From assembly GCF_910596095.1 (NCBI RefSeq), contig NC_056552.1, positions 18,291,611 through 18,355,610 of the forward strand: a DNA stretch of 64,000 nucleotides. The letters are read 5' to 3'. Position 1 is the stretch's first letter, and every line of letters begins with the position of its first letter. Positions 40,975 to 52,017 of this stretch are shown here, one piece after another. The position numbers were made by a program, and so were the translations under genes. Source of the DNA: Thunnus maccoyii (lineage: Eukaryota > Chordata > Actinopteri > Scombriformes > Scombridae). The notes below the pieces were generated by a model that ran no database searches, was not told the DNA's origin, and saw only the letters and a program-made list of their open reading frames with translations.

Positions 40975-42246
40975 CACACACACACACGTACATACATACA
41001 CACATATATGTAAGACAGAATATATGTGTGTGTATGTATGTATATATCTTTAAATGTATACATTTTCCCTAAACATATACATTTACATATTTATTGCTTT
41101 ATATATTATATTATATTTTGTATGTCTTTATATACGTATATGTATTTACTGTTTTTCTGTAATGGAGCTTCCCAGCCAAAGAATTTAACATGATTGTACT
41201 TGTATAACCGCATTGACAATAAACATCTTGGAGCTTGAATCTTATTATATAATAGCCCTAATCCCACCACACAATATAGTCTGATCACACAATGAAGTGG
41301 ACTTACTTAGACTTGTCCCTTCAGCTCTGTATATACCCAAGTGAAGGTATGTTAATCAATGTGTTCTTATAATGGGAGTGCCACATGTCTGATCATGTAA
41401 CTGCCTGAGTGTGTGTGTGTTGCTATTTTTGGTCTCCTCTTTCTGGTACTCTGCCTTTCTCCGCCCAATCCTCCACCCCCCCTCTCTGCATCGTTCCTGT
41501 CACACTATCTCCTTCACTTCACATGTTCACTCTACAATACTCTTATCTTCTTCCATTCCTGTTTTTCACAGGAAGCGTCACCGTAGCTGTGACAGTGAGG
41601 AGGACCAGCAGCTGAGTCCTCAGGCCAAGAGGTCAGGAGGGGGTCCCAGCCTGCTTGTGTCAGATTTGGACTCAGAGGTGAGGCTGAAATGATTCTTTCT
41701 TAGATCTTTAGAGCATCACTCAGGCACAGGTTTACCCAGATTTCATTGGAATGTGTGATCAAGGTCAATACTTGAGAGAAAAGCAAATTTTCCACTAAGG
41801 TCATTTATCTCTCAGTTTATAGTGTAAAGCCCACTGACATTTATGGATAGACCATATAAATACATGTGACTCTGCATTGCACATGCACAGCTAAAATGCC
41901 AGGAAAAGCTCAGGATGTTTTATTTACAGCATCTGCATCCGTCCACAAGGCTGAAAATCAAAGCCCATCTCTGGATCTGTGTTTGCAGTCTTCCAGCAGT
42001 GACAGCAGTAATGGGATCAGCAGTCCAGAGAGAGCAATAGTGGCCACCACCAGGCCATGCATACACAGCCAGAACAACTGCATCTCCCAGTCCTCACTCA
42101 GCCCAAAGCCTGAAGACTCTGCCAGCTCCTTGCAGCACGGTTTCCATGGAGACGGCAGCAGTGTCTCCTATGACTACATCAACAGAGTCCTGAGGGAGGC
42201 GCACTTCAGCAGTCTGCAGACCAGAGGACGTCCGGGCTCGACATGA
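40769..42246 (+). CDS. vcf1: VCP nuclear cofactor family member (FAM104A-like)
   Basis: Three exons (40769-40785, 41572-41677, 41989-42246) splice in phase to 126 residues. The protein begins MLTDNRKRHR, a basic nuclear-localisation-like start. A Ser-rich low-complexity middle follows, and the end SYDYINRVLREAHFSSLQTR is the conserved helix by which FAM104/VCF proteins bind the N-domain of the p97/VCP ATPase. The family was described only recently as a nuclear p97 cofactor that works with UFD1-NPL4. The rest of the protein is poorly conserved, so the call rests on the C-terminal motif, the three-exon layout with a tiny first exon, and size. Synonyms are FAM104A and VCF1. A FAM104B-like copy is the alternative, but that is known to me only in mammals. 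Confidence 0.85.
40921..41055 (+). repeat. AT/TG/CA microsatellite with inverted symmetry
   Basis: In vcf1 intron 1, an AT tract runs into (TG)n, then directly into (CA)n and ATAC words. The centre GTGTATACAC makes a perfect palindrome of about 30 bases (40958-40987). Confidence 0.9.
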
Positions 42247-42670
42247 CCGTGACCTGTGACCCCTTTCCTGACCTTTAGTCCCTCGCCCATCAGTGCTGAC
42301 TTTAGCAGCACGGTGGCCCCTCCTTGAAAGCCTCAAGCGACACACTCGGGTCAGGGGGAAGGGGATGATGTGTGGGGAGGTTTACAGATTTTGGGCATGA
42401 AGGCTCATCCCCACCTTGCCATGTACCATTTGTGAAGACCATAAGCACATCCGCCTTTCCATGGCCCAGCCACTGTGGTTTACTGTGCAGTATTGATGTG
42501 TATGTGTGTTTGTGCGTGTGTGTGCGTGCGTGTGTGTGTGTGTGCACGCACCCTGTGCACTTTATAAAGAGGTATCATTCTCTTAACATGCGTGCGTTGA
42601 TGATGCGTGGACATTTTCATTGGTGCTAATCACAAGAAAAGTGTGATAATCCAAAGTGCTTGCAAAACTA

Positions 42671-42676
42671 AATAAA
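42671..42676 (+). terminator. vcf1: vcf1 poly(A) signal
   Basis: AATAAA in CTAAATAAAGCG, about 430 bases after the stop codon. A second plus-strand AATAAA at 43314-43319 could serve a longer 3' UTR. Confidence 0.6.
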
Positions 42677-44377
42677 GCGAAGCACTTTACTCAATAACTC
42701 CTCATTCTGTTTACTCTCAACCGGGGAAGTCAGTCGCATGTTTGTGTCTGTGGAGTGGGAGTTGTCGATGGAGGCCAACAGATTAACTCCCAAAGAGCAT
42801 TGCCAAAACAATCCTGTTAAACAACATTTTAGGCCTTATGTGTTTTCTCTAACCAAAGTGATAAAGTTAGATACTGTTCTTTGCAGGTAATTTTCACTAT
42901 TTTAATGATTCAAGAACATTTAGGTGTGGTAGGTCTGTGGGTTCAAGGTAACAGAACAGAGAATCTTCATGAGCCTCACCACCAAAATCCAACCTCAGAT
43001 TAGACCCTGGCTAATTATAGAGCTGTGACAGCAAGCACAGGAGTCTGTGGCTCAGTCAGTGGCTCAGTCAGTGGCGTGCTCAGCGTAGGACTCCTAACAA
43101 AAATAAGCCCTCGAGAAAAGGCTCTCCAGATTAGTTACCAGGTGTTTACTTCTTTTAAACATTCAACATATCGTGTGTATGCGTGTGTCATAAAGCCTGT
43201 CACCCATACTGGTTTATGGATGGTTTAATATGACCAGTACACTGTGTTGCAAATAAAATAAGATGTGATAGTGATTCATATTTTATGTAATTTTCCAAAT
43301 CATTTGACATTGAAATAAAGCGTTGCTGAAAGCGAAGTCTGCAACATGTCACTGATAAATTTACAGTTTTATTAAATACACTGTTACATTTATGTAATGG
43401 TTAGTGCTGTAACAAAAAAATACAGCATGTTTTATTGTTCATCAGCATTCTTACTGTACATGTGCAACAGCATGGCTTGAGTTCACTGAAACAAACAAAA
43501 AAAAAACACAAGTAGCATTCATTGTTCATACTGGTAGGCTGGATTACCATTTGGACCTGTAATTCATACTACATTCCACAGTACTCAACACTGCAGTACA
43601 GTATATCACTGAAATAACAATGGTGAGATACTGAAGGTTTTTATTTGGTGACATGAAGTTGCAGATATTTTGCATTATGCTGCTTGCAGATTTTTAGCCT
43701 AACACAGTTCCACACACACACACTAATCTCAATAATTATTTCCTCCATTAGTTCCCCAAACAAGTGTTTTATAAGCATAGTGTATTTTAATCAATACAGG
43801 CTAGACATAATAAATAATTTGTAAACTAACACTCAGACAACATTTACATTAACATAATGTAATAGCTTAGTACCAAAAAAAAAAAAAAAGAGTGGAAGAC
43901 AACTCTCATTTGTAGTTTTATGAATCCATAAGAAAAGCAATTGTAGTGCAAATTACACATGGAGGGATTCTCCCCCTCAGAGGTTCACGGCGTGCTGCAG
44001 AGGCGTACAAGTTGTTTCAATTACCTAAAAGGAATCCTGAGATAAAGCAACTGTCAGTAATAACCTGTAATTCAAGACAACCATACTTGTGAAATGCTTG
44101 TGAGAAATTAGACACAAACAGACAGCAGGATTGCACCCATCCATACTTAAAAGAATTTTTTTTCTCCTGACTCAAGCTGCTGCTAAAGTACAGCTTCCGA
44201 GGAGGCACCATACAGATAAGAACAGAAAACCCAAACGTGAGTGAATAAGCTGTCTATTTAATTATAACCTTACAGATCTGATGTTCGTTCATACAATTAA
44301 ATATATTTCTGAAAAGAAATACTTTTTGACATCATTGGTTTAACAGTTCCAGCTGTAAAAAGTTGGTCTCTCTGTGG
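42677..44377. other. Convergent spacer vcf1-tepsin with 3' UTRs
   Basis: No coding exon is seen. A plus-strand AATAAA (43314) and minus-strand signals (TTTATT at 43368 and 43431) suggest that the two 3' UTRs meet near 43340. The short direct duplication GGCTCAGTCAGT is at about 43050-43075. Confidence 0.45.
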
Positions 44378-47300
44378 TCAAAAGTTGAGAAATGAGAAGG
44401 CTGATACTGGTTGGCTGCTACCAGATACAACTGGACTGCAAATTGAAGAAGCATCCTCACTGGTTTTACTGATGCAAGGGAGAGACGAGTCCACTGGACT
44501 GTCAGAGGTATCCACAGCTTGATTCTCCCTTAAAGTGTCATTCTCCGTATCAGTCTCTGTCTGGGATGTCTCTCCCTCACTGAGACGCCTGTCACACAGC
44601 GGTCTTCCCTTGGTCACCAGCTCCATACCACTGAACAAGGACACTCTGCTCACACAGGGCTGCTCACTCTGCAGCTCAGAGGGAGGGGAAGAGCTCCTGT
44701 CTGTGTTACACTCTTGATCTTCAGCCGCTGGTTTAACCTCAGCAGTCCTGACAGGTTCTACCTGGCTTTGCGTTAACTCTTGCTGAATGAGAGACCCCTT
44801 GTCATCGTCATTCATCGGCTCCCCTGAGGAGCCGCTGCGGGCCAGACTAGAAGGGGAAGATGGGTGATTGATATCTGCAGGTGAGATATCAGGCTGGAGG
44901 TCCTTTACCTGATAATGTTTGAGGTTTTTGTCATCAGCAGAGTGGGTTTGAAGTAAAGGGTTTGAGTATGTAGATGTAGGAAGTTGATTAGATGGTGCCT
45001 GATGGCTGCTGCTGCTTGCGGCTGCAGTTTGCTCCTGCCTGGTAGCGTGTAAAGATCCACAAATCAGAGCCTCGAACTGTCGCAAAATCTGGTAGGAGGA
45101 GATAAGAAGAAAAAAAATTTTCTCTAGTTGTGTCCTATCAGTTTTCAACATTTGCAGCTTTTTTCTCACTGTCTCTTTTATACCTTAGTGGCTTTGTTGG
45201 CCACGGGTCCAGGTGGCCCTTCACTTAGCTGACGAAGCTTTCGCTGTGTAGCAGCAAACATTTGCTCCAGAGAGAGGAGGTCAGAGGTCATGAGGCATGC
45301 TACTGCACACAGTGCCCGCTGCAGGATTGGAGAAATACAATATATTAGGGTTGTACAATATCTTTAAGAAACAGGCGTTCACTAGATGGTAAAACATTAT
45401 TACCATCTTAATGGTGTTTGATGGATCTTGAAGCCTGCTTGAGAGCAACTCCACCACGACCTCACAGTTAAGAATGGAGCACCTGACAGATTAAAAAAAA
45501 GACTGAAATCAGGCTACAAATCCCAACAATTACACACTGTGTTAAAGGGAAAGAAAACAGACATATAATATAGTACATAAAGGGACAATTAGCTAAACTA
45601 TTTTACTCTTGATCTGATTTTGGATGCACTGACTCTTTGATGAAGTGCTGGCTCTCCTCTCGGGACAGGAAAACTCTGGAGCCTTCAGACAGTCTGCTGA
45701 TGAGCGCCATCTCTTGGCCACAGTCCCCCAACTGCAAGGCTTCCACCCTGAAGAGCAGACAGAGTTCAAGAGAGATGTGACAATAACAATAGATCAATTT
45801 AATTTGCACACAGCGACCTAGAAATCATGACATAACTGCACACAGGACGTTCCAAGATAAATCTACTGGCTCTAAAACGTCACTGGTTGACTTTGCCACT
45901 CACCGCTCAGATAGGTCCCCACTGCTTTCTCTACTGGCCCCTGATTGGCTGCCGGTGCCTGCTGACTTGCTGCCCACAGATGCCCGGCTGTTGGCTGCGA
46001 TGTCCTGAGAAGAGTTGTGAGAGGAGCTGTTTCCGCTGTCTGTCTCTTCCCAGCCACCTCCCACCTGCCCTGGGCACCTCTGGGTCACTGCTGTAGGTAG
46101 TGGTGACACTGTGAACATTTATGATTCACATCTGTATTTAACACTTAAAGATTTGAGATTCAAGCTTCATTAGCCCAACATAAGCCCATGTATTATGCGT
46201 GTGCAAATAAAATATTAAAAAGTTATTTTTAAAAATGTCTCACCTTTTGGTCTGCGAGCAGGCAGATTGTAGGCACAAGCTGGCACGGCCACCTCTATGG
46301 GCGCAGAGGGCGCCACTACGGCCCGATAATGGTTGTCATGGAGACGGATGCCCTGGTGCTCAGTTGGGGGAAGGACAGCACTGGCCACTACCTCTGCAGC
46401 TTTCTGGATCTTATCCAGCAGGGTGTCACTGCCTCCTGACAGCCACAGGTACAGAAAGTAAAAGGTACAGGACTGTACACAGAAGAAGATACGATTTGTG
46501 TGAATTGTGATGGAGGTAACGGTGTCACTCACCTGTCCCCTGCCTCCCTGGATTGTATCCAAATCCCTGCATTCCTGACCTGTGGGAAGCAGCTGAGCCC
46601 ATACCTGAACAGAGAGACACAGGGAACCTATTGTATTTATGGAATCCAGTAATTAGATTCAATGCTGGATTTGGATTTAATCCCCAATCCTACGTGACAG
46701 TGTTACTTAACGGTGTGTGCCATGTATCGTCGTCTTCATTAAGTTACGTTTTTTTATTACTCACCCATTGTTGGGGGGGCTATATTGAGTGGGGAGACAC
46801 CGCTTTTGGTGGGAATCATGTCTGTGAAAAGCAGCCGGGCTACTTCCTGCAAACAGGTAAATAAGAAACTGAGTGTGTGTTTGCCTTGCTGTCACAGATT
46901 TATGACTTGTATTAAAATGATGATGAGACAGAATCTTCTGTACGTCTTACCTGTGCTGTGTTTCTCACTTTCTGGTACAATGCTGTGCCATGGATGGGAT
47001 CAGGAGGGCCACTGTAAACTTAAGGGAGAAAAACAGCCAGCAGCAGCGAACAAAATGAATATTCAAGTGACAGAGCGGCCGCAGAGTGCTGAGAGAGTTC
47101 AATGTAGCAAACAGTTCAAAGTGACTGATGTCTAACCTGATGCTTGCTGGATGAAAGTGGAATTCCTTCTGAGTTCTGTGAGGAAATGGTTGGAGCCGTG
47201 GCCACAGAGATGGACAAAGATCTTCAGCACCTTAAAACACCAGGAGCAGGAATAAAACCTTGAGTTACTCATAGACTGACAACCTTAATGCAATTTTATG

Positions 47301-48393
47301 GAACGAATTGTGAGTTATAACACTGCTCTCACCTTGAGTTTGACATGACAGGACTCCACTTGCAGCCTCTCCAGAAGATACTCCAACAAACACTGACCAC
47401 AACCTGAAGACTCATGGGAGATTTCTACAGTGTGATGATGGTCAAGGATATGACCGTGTAGCGTCACAGACTCAGAATGTCATTATTAGCAACTCATTAA
47501 CTCTTGAGTTGATATTAGGGATGTGCTTTTTTTTTTCTTTTATAATTATTTTCACTGAACACTTTTCATGAGATGTATCACTGAGCTTTGATTTCAGCCA
47601 TTTCAACCCCTTTCAACCATAATGTTCATAGCATTACCATTTAATTTCCACTTCATAAGCTTATCCACACTTTAATCCAGATAATAAGTGTATTTTTTAA
47701 CCATTTTATACAGCTTTCAGCTAAATTAATTTACTTGCACTGAGTCATGTGAGCCAACATATTATTTGCATGGCTTTCGGAAGTTGCAGAGTTAGGGCTG
47801 CTAGATGAAACACATCTGATGCTGCCAAAGGATACTTCCAATCTCTTGGAAAAGGTAGCCAGGACATGGGTTTTCATCATCTGCTGTGGCCTTCATCAGA
47901 GTCGGGACCTTCAGTAAGGAGGGAGAGATGGTGGACAACAGTCTAGATCACACAAGTTCAAAGCTAACAGTGACGGTGCTGTGTAAAAGTGTGTATCCCA
48001 TGACAACTGTATGGTCCACAAAACTGTGAAATAAAGTCTGAAATGGAAACAAAACTTGGCATGACACCGGGGTGTGACTGCCAGTTTAGTTTTCCCCAAC
48101 TTGACAGTTAAAACCGATGCATGCATGCCTTCTGCTATAATACTTTAATAAAACAAACCTGGGATGTGCAGAAAAACATGCCAAATGTGTTTCTTCATGC
48201 TGTTAGCTAGCAGCCAGGCTAAGTTCCTAGCAAAGCTAATGATGGCACAGCTAAACAGCTTCAAACAGACACATTAACGCTGCGTCATAGTCATCATGCT
48301 CCATTCAGCTGTTAATTGTTTTCCCCACTAATAATGACTGTAAACAGCACTTACTTTCTGAAGAAAAGCTAATCGTTCCATAAATGTGGCCAT
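44378..48393 (-). CDS. tepsin: Tepsin, AP-4 accessory protein
   Basis: Tepsin (ENTHD2) is the accessory protein of AP-4 coated vesicles at the trans-Golgi network. Exons in transcript order 48355-48393, 47836-47908, 47333-47424, 47137-47230, 46951-47018, 46765-46846, 46533-46604, 46244-46435, 45904-46090, 45607-45747, 45404-45482, 45184-45318 and 44378-45088 splice in phase to 654 residues (human 525). An ENTH-like domain covers about 1-150. A Ser/Gly-rich linker (GQVGGGWEE) follows, then the VHS-like domain around FLSREESQHFIKES. The long disordered tail has both AP-4 hooks: LFSGMELV for the epsilon ear (about 44612-44640) and the C-terminal SAFSFLNF for the beta ear. The tail is longer than in mammals. 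The exon at 45904-46090 has a second in-frame acceptor 18 bases upstream. Head-to-head pairing with ndufaf8 matches human. Confidence 0.95.
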
Positions 48394-48836
48394 GATTTAG
48401 CAGTCCTGGCTAGTTACTCATCTTCCTCTCCAGTGTACGAGGGGGGAGGCGGAGCTTGAGGTGACAGCTAGCCAATCAGACAATGTCAAGTAGCAAAACT
48501 AGATCTTTTATTGGCTTTCTGGTTGCGCTTAAAGGTCGAAAACCAGCGAATCGGCTTCATGAAAACTAACACTCACGCGTTGATTGATAAGGAAATGAAC
48601 GAATCACATTGCCGAATATTCAGCCGGACGTTTCCTTGATGACAGGGTCAACAATATGGCGCTGGCCTGTCTGCCCGTCGTTATGTATTTTTCATTGAAA
48701 AGCGTTGTAAATTCCCTAGTACATTAACGTTAACTGTGAAGCAGCAACGGTTTCCGGGTACTCGCTTGTTCTCTATCGTGCACGTCACTTGGCTTGAAAG
48801 CCTAACGGACCAGCCGTTACCTACCTGAACAGCACC
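48394..48836. promoter_or_regulatory. Bidirectional promoter tepsin-ndufaf8
   Basis: Only 443 bases separate the two start codons, which point away from each other. CCAAT words stand in both orientations (about 48472 and near 48510). An ATGGCGC word near 48656 resembles the YY1 core. There is no TATA box. The same head-to-head pair exists in human, so the shared promoter is probably conserved. Confidence 0.65.
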
Positions 48837-50570
48837 ATGTCTGGGTCAAATGTGTGGAGTCGCAGCCGGGAGAGAATGAGACTTTTTCCGGAGCTTTTTG
48901 CGCAGTGTGCGGGAGAGGTGAGTACTGACAAGAAGAGGGCTGGGATGCTGGCATATCTTAGCAATTTAAATATGTTCACTTCATACAAAAATTCAGTCTG
49001 GCTAGCTGCGTATGCCACTCACTGAAAACCAGCTGACAAGATAATAACTTAATTTACTATGAATTCACATGCGTCTCTAATATTCAGCCAACTTCAGATG
49101 TTCACAGCCACAATCTAATCGAGAAACTCAGCTAATGAAGTTTTATTTTCATCGGTATGTCAGACAATGAAATTATTGCTGTTGTTGCACATAAAGAAAG
49201 ATAGAAGCAAAGAAATAAATAAAGAAAGGGCTGCAGGGCATCCATTTATTAACAATTTATTAACATTCATAACTGCAGACTTGAATTATCTTCATGAATG
49301 ACTCATTAAGTATAACTGCAGACCTGATGACTTATCAGAAAGTGTGAAACATTTAATCCTTTATTAATGATTCATAGTCATTAAAGTTTTGAACTGGTCA
49401 GCCTGGCTCGGCTCTAAACATCCTCATGGTCTACTTACATACACAAAGCCTATCCAGTGTGAATGCAGTCTCAGTATTTTGCAGCCTGTTAAAAAAAGTC
49501 TTTGAAAAAATGCTTTATAATTGGTGTTGTTATAACACTACTTCATACTATTACAGATGTTTTACTTTATCCTACTGAGACATTCAATGTGCTATTTTGC
49601 CTTTTTGTCTTCTAGCTTCACCCAAAAGATTTAGTAATAACTTCTTGGGGGCTGTAAATAGTAAATAATTGCTTGATAGTTACATTCACTTATTAGTCAC
49701 CATTTGCAGTTATAAATGATAATGAATCTTAAATAATTTATAATAATAATATATATATATGTATATTTTTTGAGTTTTCAAAAGAGCAAAAATATCCCAC
49801 ATTTTGTTCCTGAGCACCATTCAAACATCACCCATATGGTTTGTAGCAAAACAGTTGCACAACAAAAATCATTGTGTAGTCTATGATCTTCTTAGTTTTG
49901 CAGCTGATAAAACAGTGATACTGCAGAGTGACTGTCAGTCATGAAAATATAGAAGGGGATATATAAGACTTTTGGATTAGTTTGTTTGTTTGGCTATAAA
50001 ACTGTTTGCCCTGTTTGTATTTATTGAATCTAATGTTATTGTTGCATATATTTGGGCTAGGGCTTTTCTTGGGGTGGGTAGGTACAGCTTTATTGCCCTG
50101 ACATAAAACAGGATTGCACAATGAAATGTAGGTACAGCCCCTCTTGTGCTACAAAGAGAGAAATTGGATTGAAAATGTTATATATATATAGGATAAAATA
50201 AGTACAATTCAACAGAAATGGAACAATGCAGTCTACAGAATATACTCTACTGATTTTTATTGCCAATTTACCTGCCATCTTTGATGTTTTTTCACAATCA
50301 ATGAGAAAGCGTAATTGACATTGTCTGACTGACTTTGTCTAATGTCATCTTGTGTGATTTAGGCAACAGTTTATGGAAAGTGTGTGGCAGCTACCACGAC
50401 AGGCAGACAGGAACTGCAGAAGGACTTGTGTGCCAAGGAATTTCAAGCACTGAAGTCATGTTTTGCAAATGCAGTAAGTGATAAAGTCAACAATCCCTCT
50501 GCTGGTCACTTTAAATGGTGATATGTGCTCATCATCTGTTTTCTTACAGGCCAAGAAAAAAGCCAAATGA
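48837..50570 (+). CDS. ndufaf8: NADH dehydrogenase complex I assembly factor 8
   Basis: NDUFAF8 (C17orf89) is a small mitochondrial protein that stabilises NDUFAF5 during complex I assembly. Exons 48837-48917, 50363-50473 and 50550-50570 give 70 residues (human 74). The layout is a basic helix MSGSNVWSRSRERMRLFPEL, then a CHCH-like pair of Cys motifs: C24/C34 (ECA..YGKCV type) and C49/C59 (DLCAKEF...LKSC). The end AKKKAK is encoded by a 21-base last exon. The twin-Cys spacing and the AKEFQALKSC phrase identify the family. Such a small three-exon gene is easily missed. The first intron (48918-50362) has no other gene; it holds a TTTATTG-type repeat scrap near 50080-50165. Confidence 0.93.
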
Positions 50571-50848
50571 GTGGAAAGCATCCTGGCTGTGTTTGAGTAG
50601 TGAATTCAACAGAGCGTCCTCAAATATCAGCTGTTCAGTGTTGTGGGAGAAGAATTTGCAATTGCTGAATGGACTTGTAACACTGCATGTATTCTCTCTG
50701 ATGTTGATGAAACAGCACCTGCACTATTTGTACCTGTGAATGAACTGAATGTGTGTCTTTACATATTGTTGCAATCAAGCAAGTATGTGTTTTTCAGTGC
50801 TTCTATTTCTCACGCAAGAACCATATAATTCTGTAATGTAAAGATGTG

Positions 50849-50854
50849 AATAAA
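50849..50854 (+). terminator. ndufaf8: ndufaf8 poly(A) signal
   Basis: AATAAA followed by an A run, about 280 bases after the stop codon. Confidence 0.7.
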
Positions 50855-50899
50855 AAAAACCTTCTGATTCTGTTTGTCTGAACACAGACCAACAACCGT

Positions 50900-52017
50900 G
50901 GTTGTAATATATATTTTATTCATTCTTATCAGCAAAATGTACAGGAAAAACAATGCACATAGAAAAATAGTCAGAAAAATAGCCTCTTGTAAAAAGAAAA
51001 GGTCCAACATGTGTTGGAAGTGCTGACTGATGGAGGAATTTTCAGAGAAGCTTGGTTACTACAAACACAGTCAACATTTCCTTCCACCTTGGATCTTATT
51101 TCCTCCTAATTACTGTACTGTTTACAGCAAGAGAGGCCCAGTGGAAGCAAACAAAAGACCACAAATTGAGAAAAACCTTTCCTTTGATAAAACACGACTG
51201 CAGCATATGGATTGCAAGGCACTGAAAAAAATCAACAGGGAAGAGATACTGAAAACAGAATGATTACTAACTAGAGTCATGGACCCAGACAGTCTGAATT
51301 AAGCTGCTTCATTGTACAGTTTATCGAACATTAAGGCTACACTATACTATACCTTGTAGCTCCAGCATGAATCAGAGTACAGCCGCTTTCATTTGAAACA
51401 ACACTTATGAAAGGGCTTGATCCCACATTGCGTTCAATATGTGGTAAATAAAAAGAAACTATCACAAAGATTTACAGTATTTATGAACACAAAATGAACA
51501 CACAAATTGACCTGAACTTAACAAAAAAAAACAGCACAGGAGACAATATAGCACATCCTACAGAAAGACTCTACAAGCTGGTAAATGAAGAAAAAAAAAA
51601 GGAATTAAAGTGATATATTTTCCCCATTAATGCACTCCATAGAATTGTATTTGCATAGATTTATATACATTTTAAAAGTAACTTCTTCAAAATTCTCCCC
51701 TCACAAGACAAAAATAAGTTAATATTTACATACTCTTTGCTCTTTAATAAAGACTTTGGGTTACTTACAGAGTGATACAAACTGTCACAGCAAACAACCA
51801 CTTGGACTGCTTAAGATGCTGTGATTAGTTTGTAACACAGTATCAAGAAAAGAAGAAAAATGGTCCTTTGTCCACAACGTTCTGAAGGCAGGAGAGGCTG
51901 TAAGGCAACAATATCATGGTCCACAGTATCAGGAGGTTCTGTAGAAAGTACACAGTATGTGTTCAACTTGCTGTCCAACTGTTAAGTGAGAATCTGTGTG
52001 TGTGTGCGTAAGGTGTG
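50900..52017 (-). other. slc38a10: Probable slc38a10 3' UTR
   Basis: There is no coding exon between the slc38a10 stop and a minus-strand AATAAA (TTTATT at 50915-50920). The 1.1-kb stretch is AT-rich, as 3' UTRs are. Its end would lie some 30-60 bases from the ndufaf8 3' end. Confidence 0.5.
50915..50920 (-). terminator. slc38a10: Candidate slc38a10 poly(A) signal
   Basis: Minus-strand AATAAA, 61 bases beyond the ndufaf8 signal on the opposite strand. Signals nearer the stop cannot be excluded. Confidence 0.45.

Noticed and set aside
41866-42246. Extended open frame running from vcf1 intron 2 into exon 3
   Set aside because: The acceptor TTTGCAG at 41988 with matched phase gives the known family layout; retained intron is possible but has no support in sequence.
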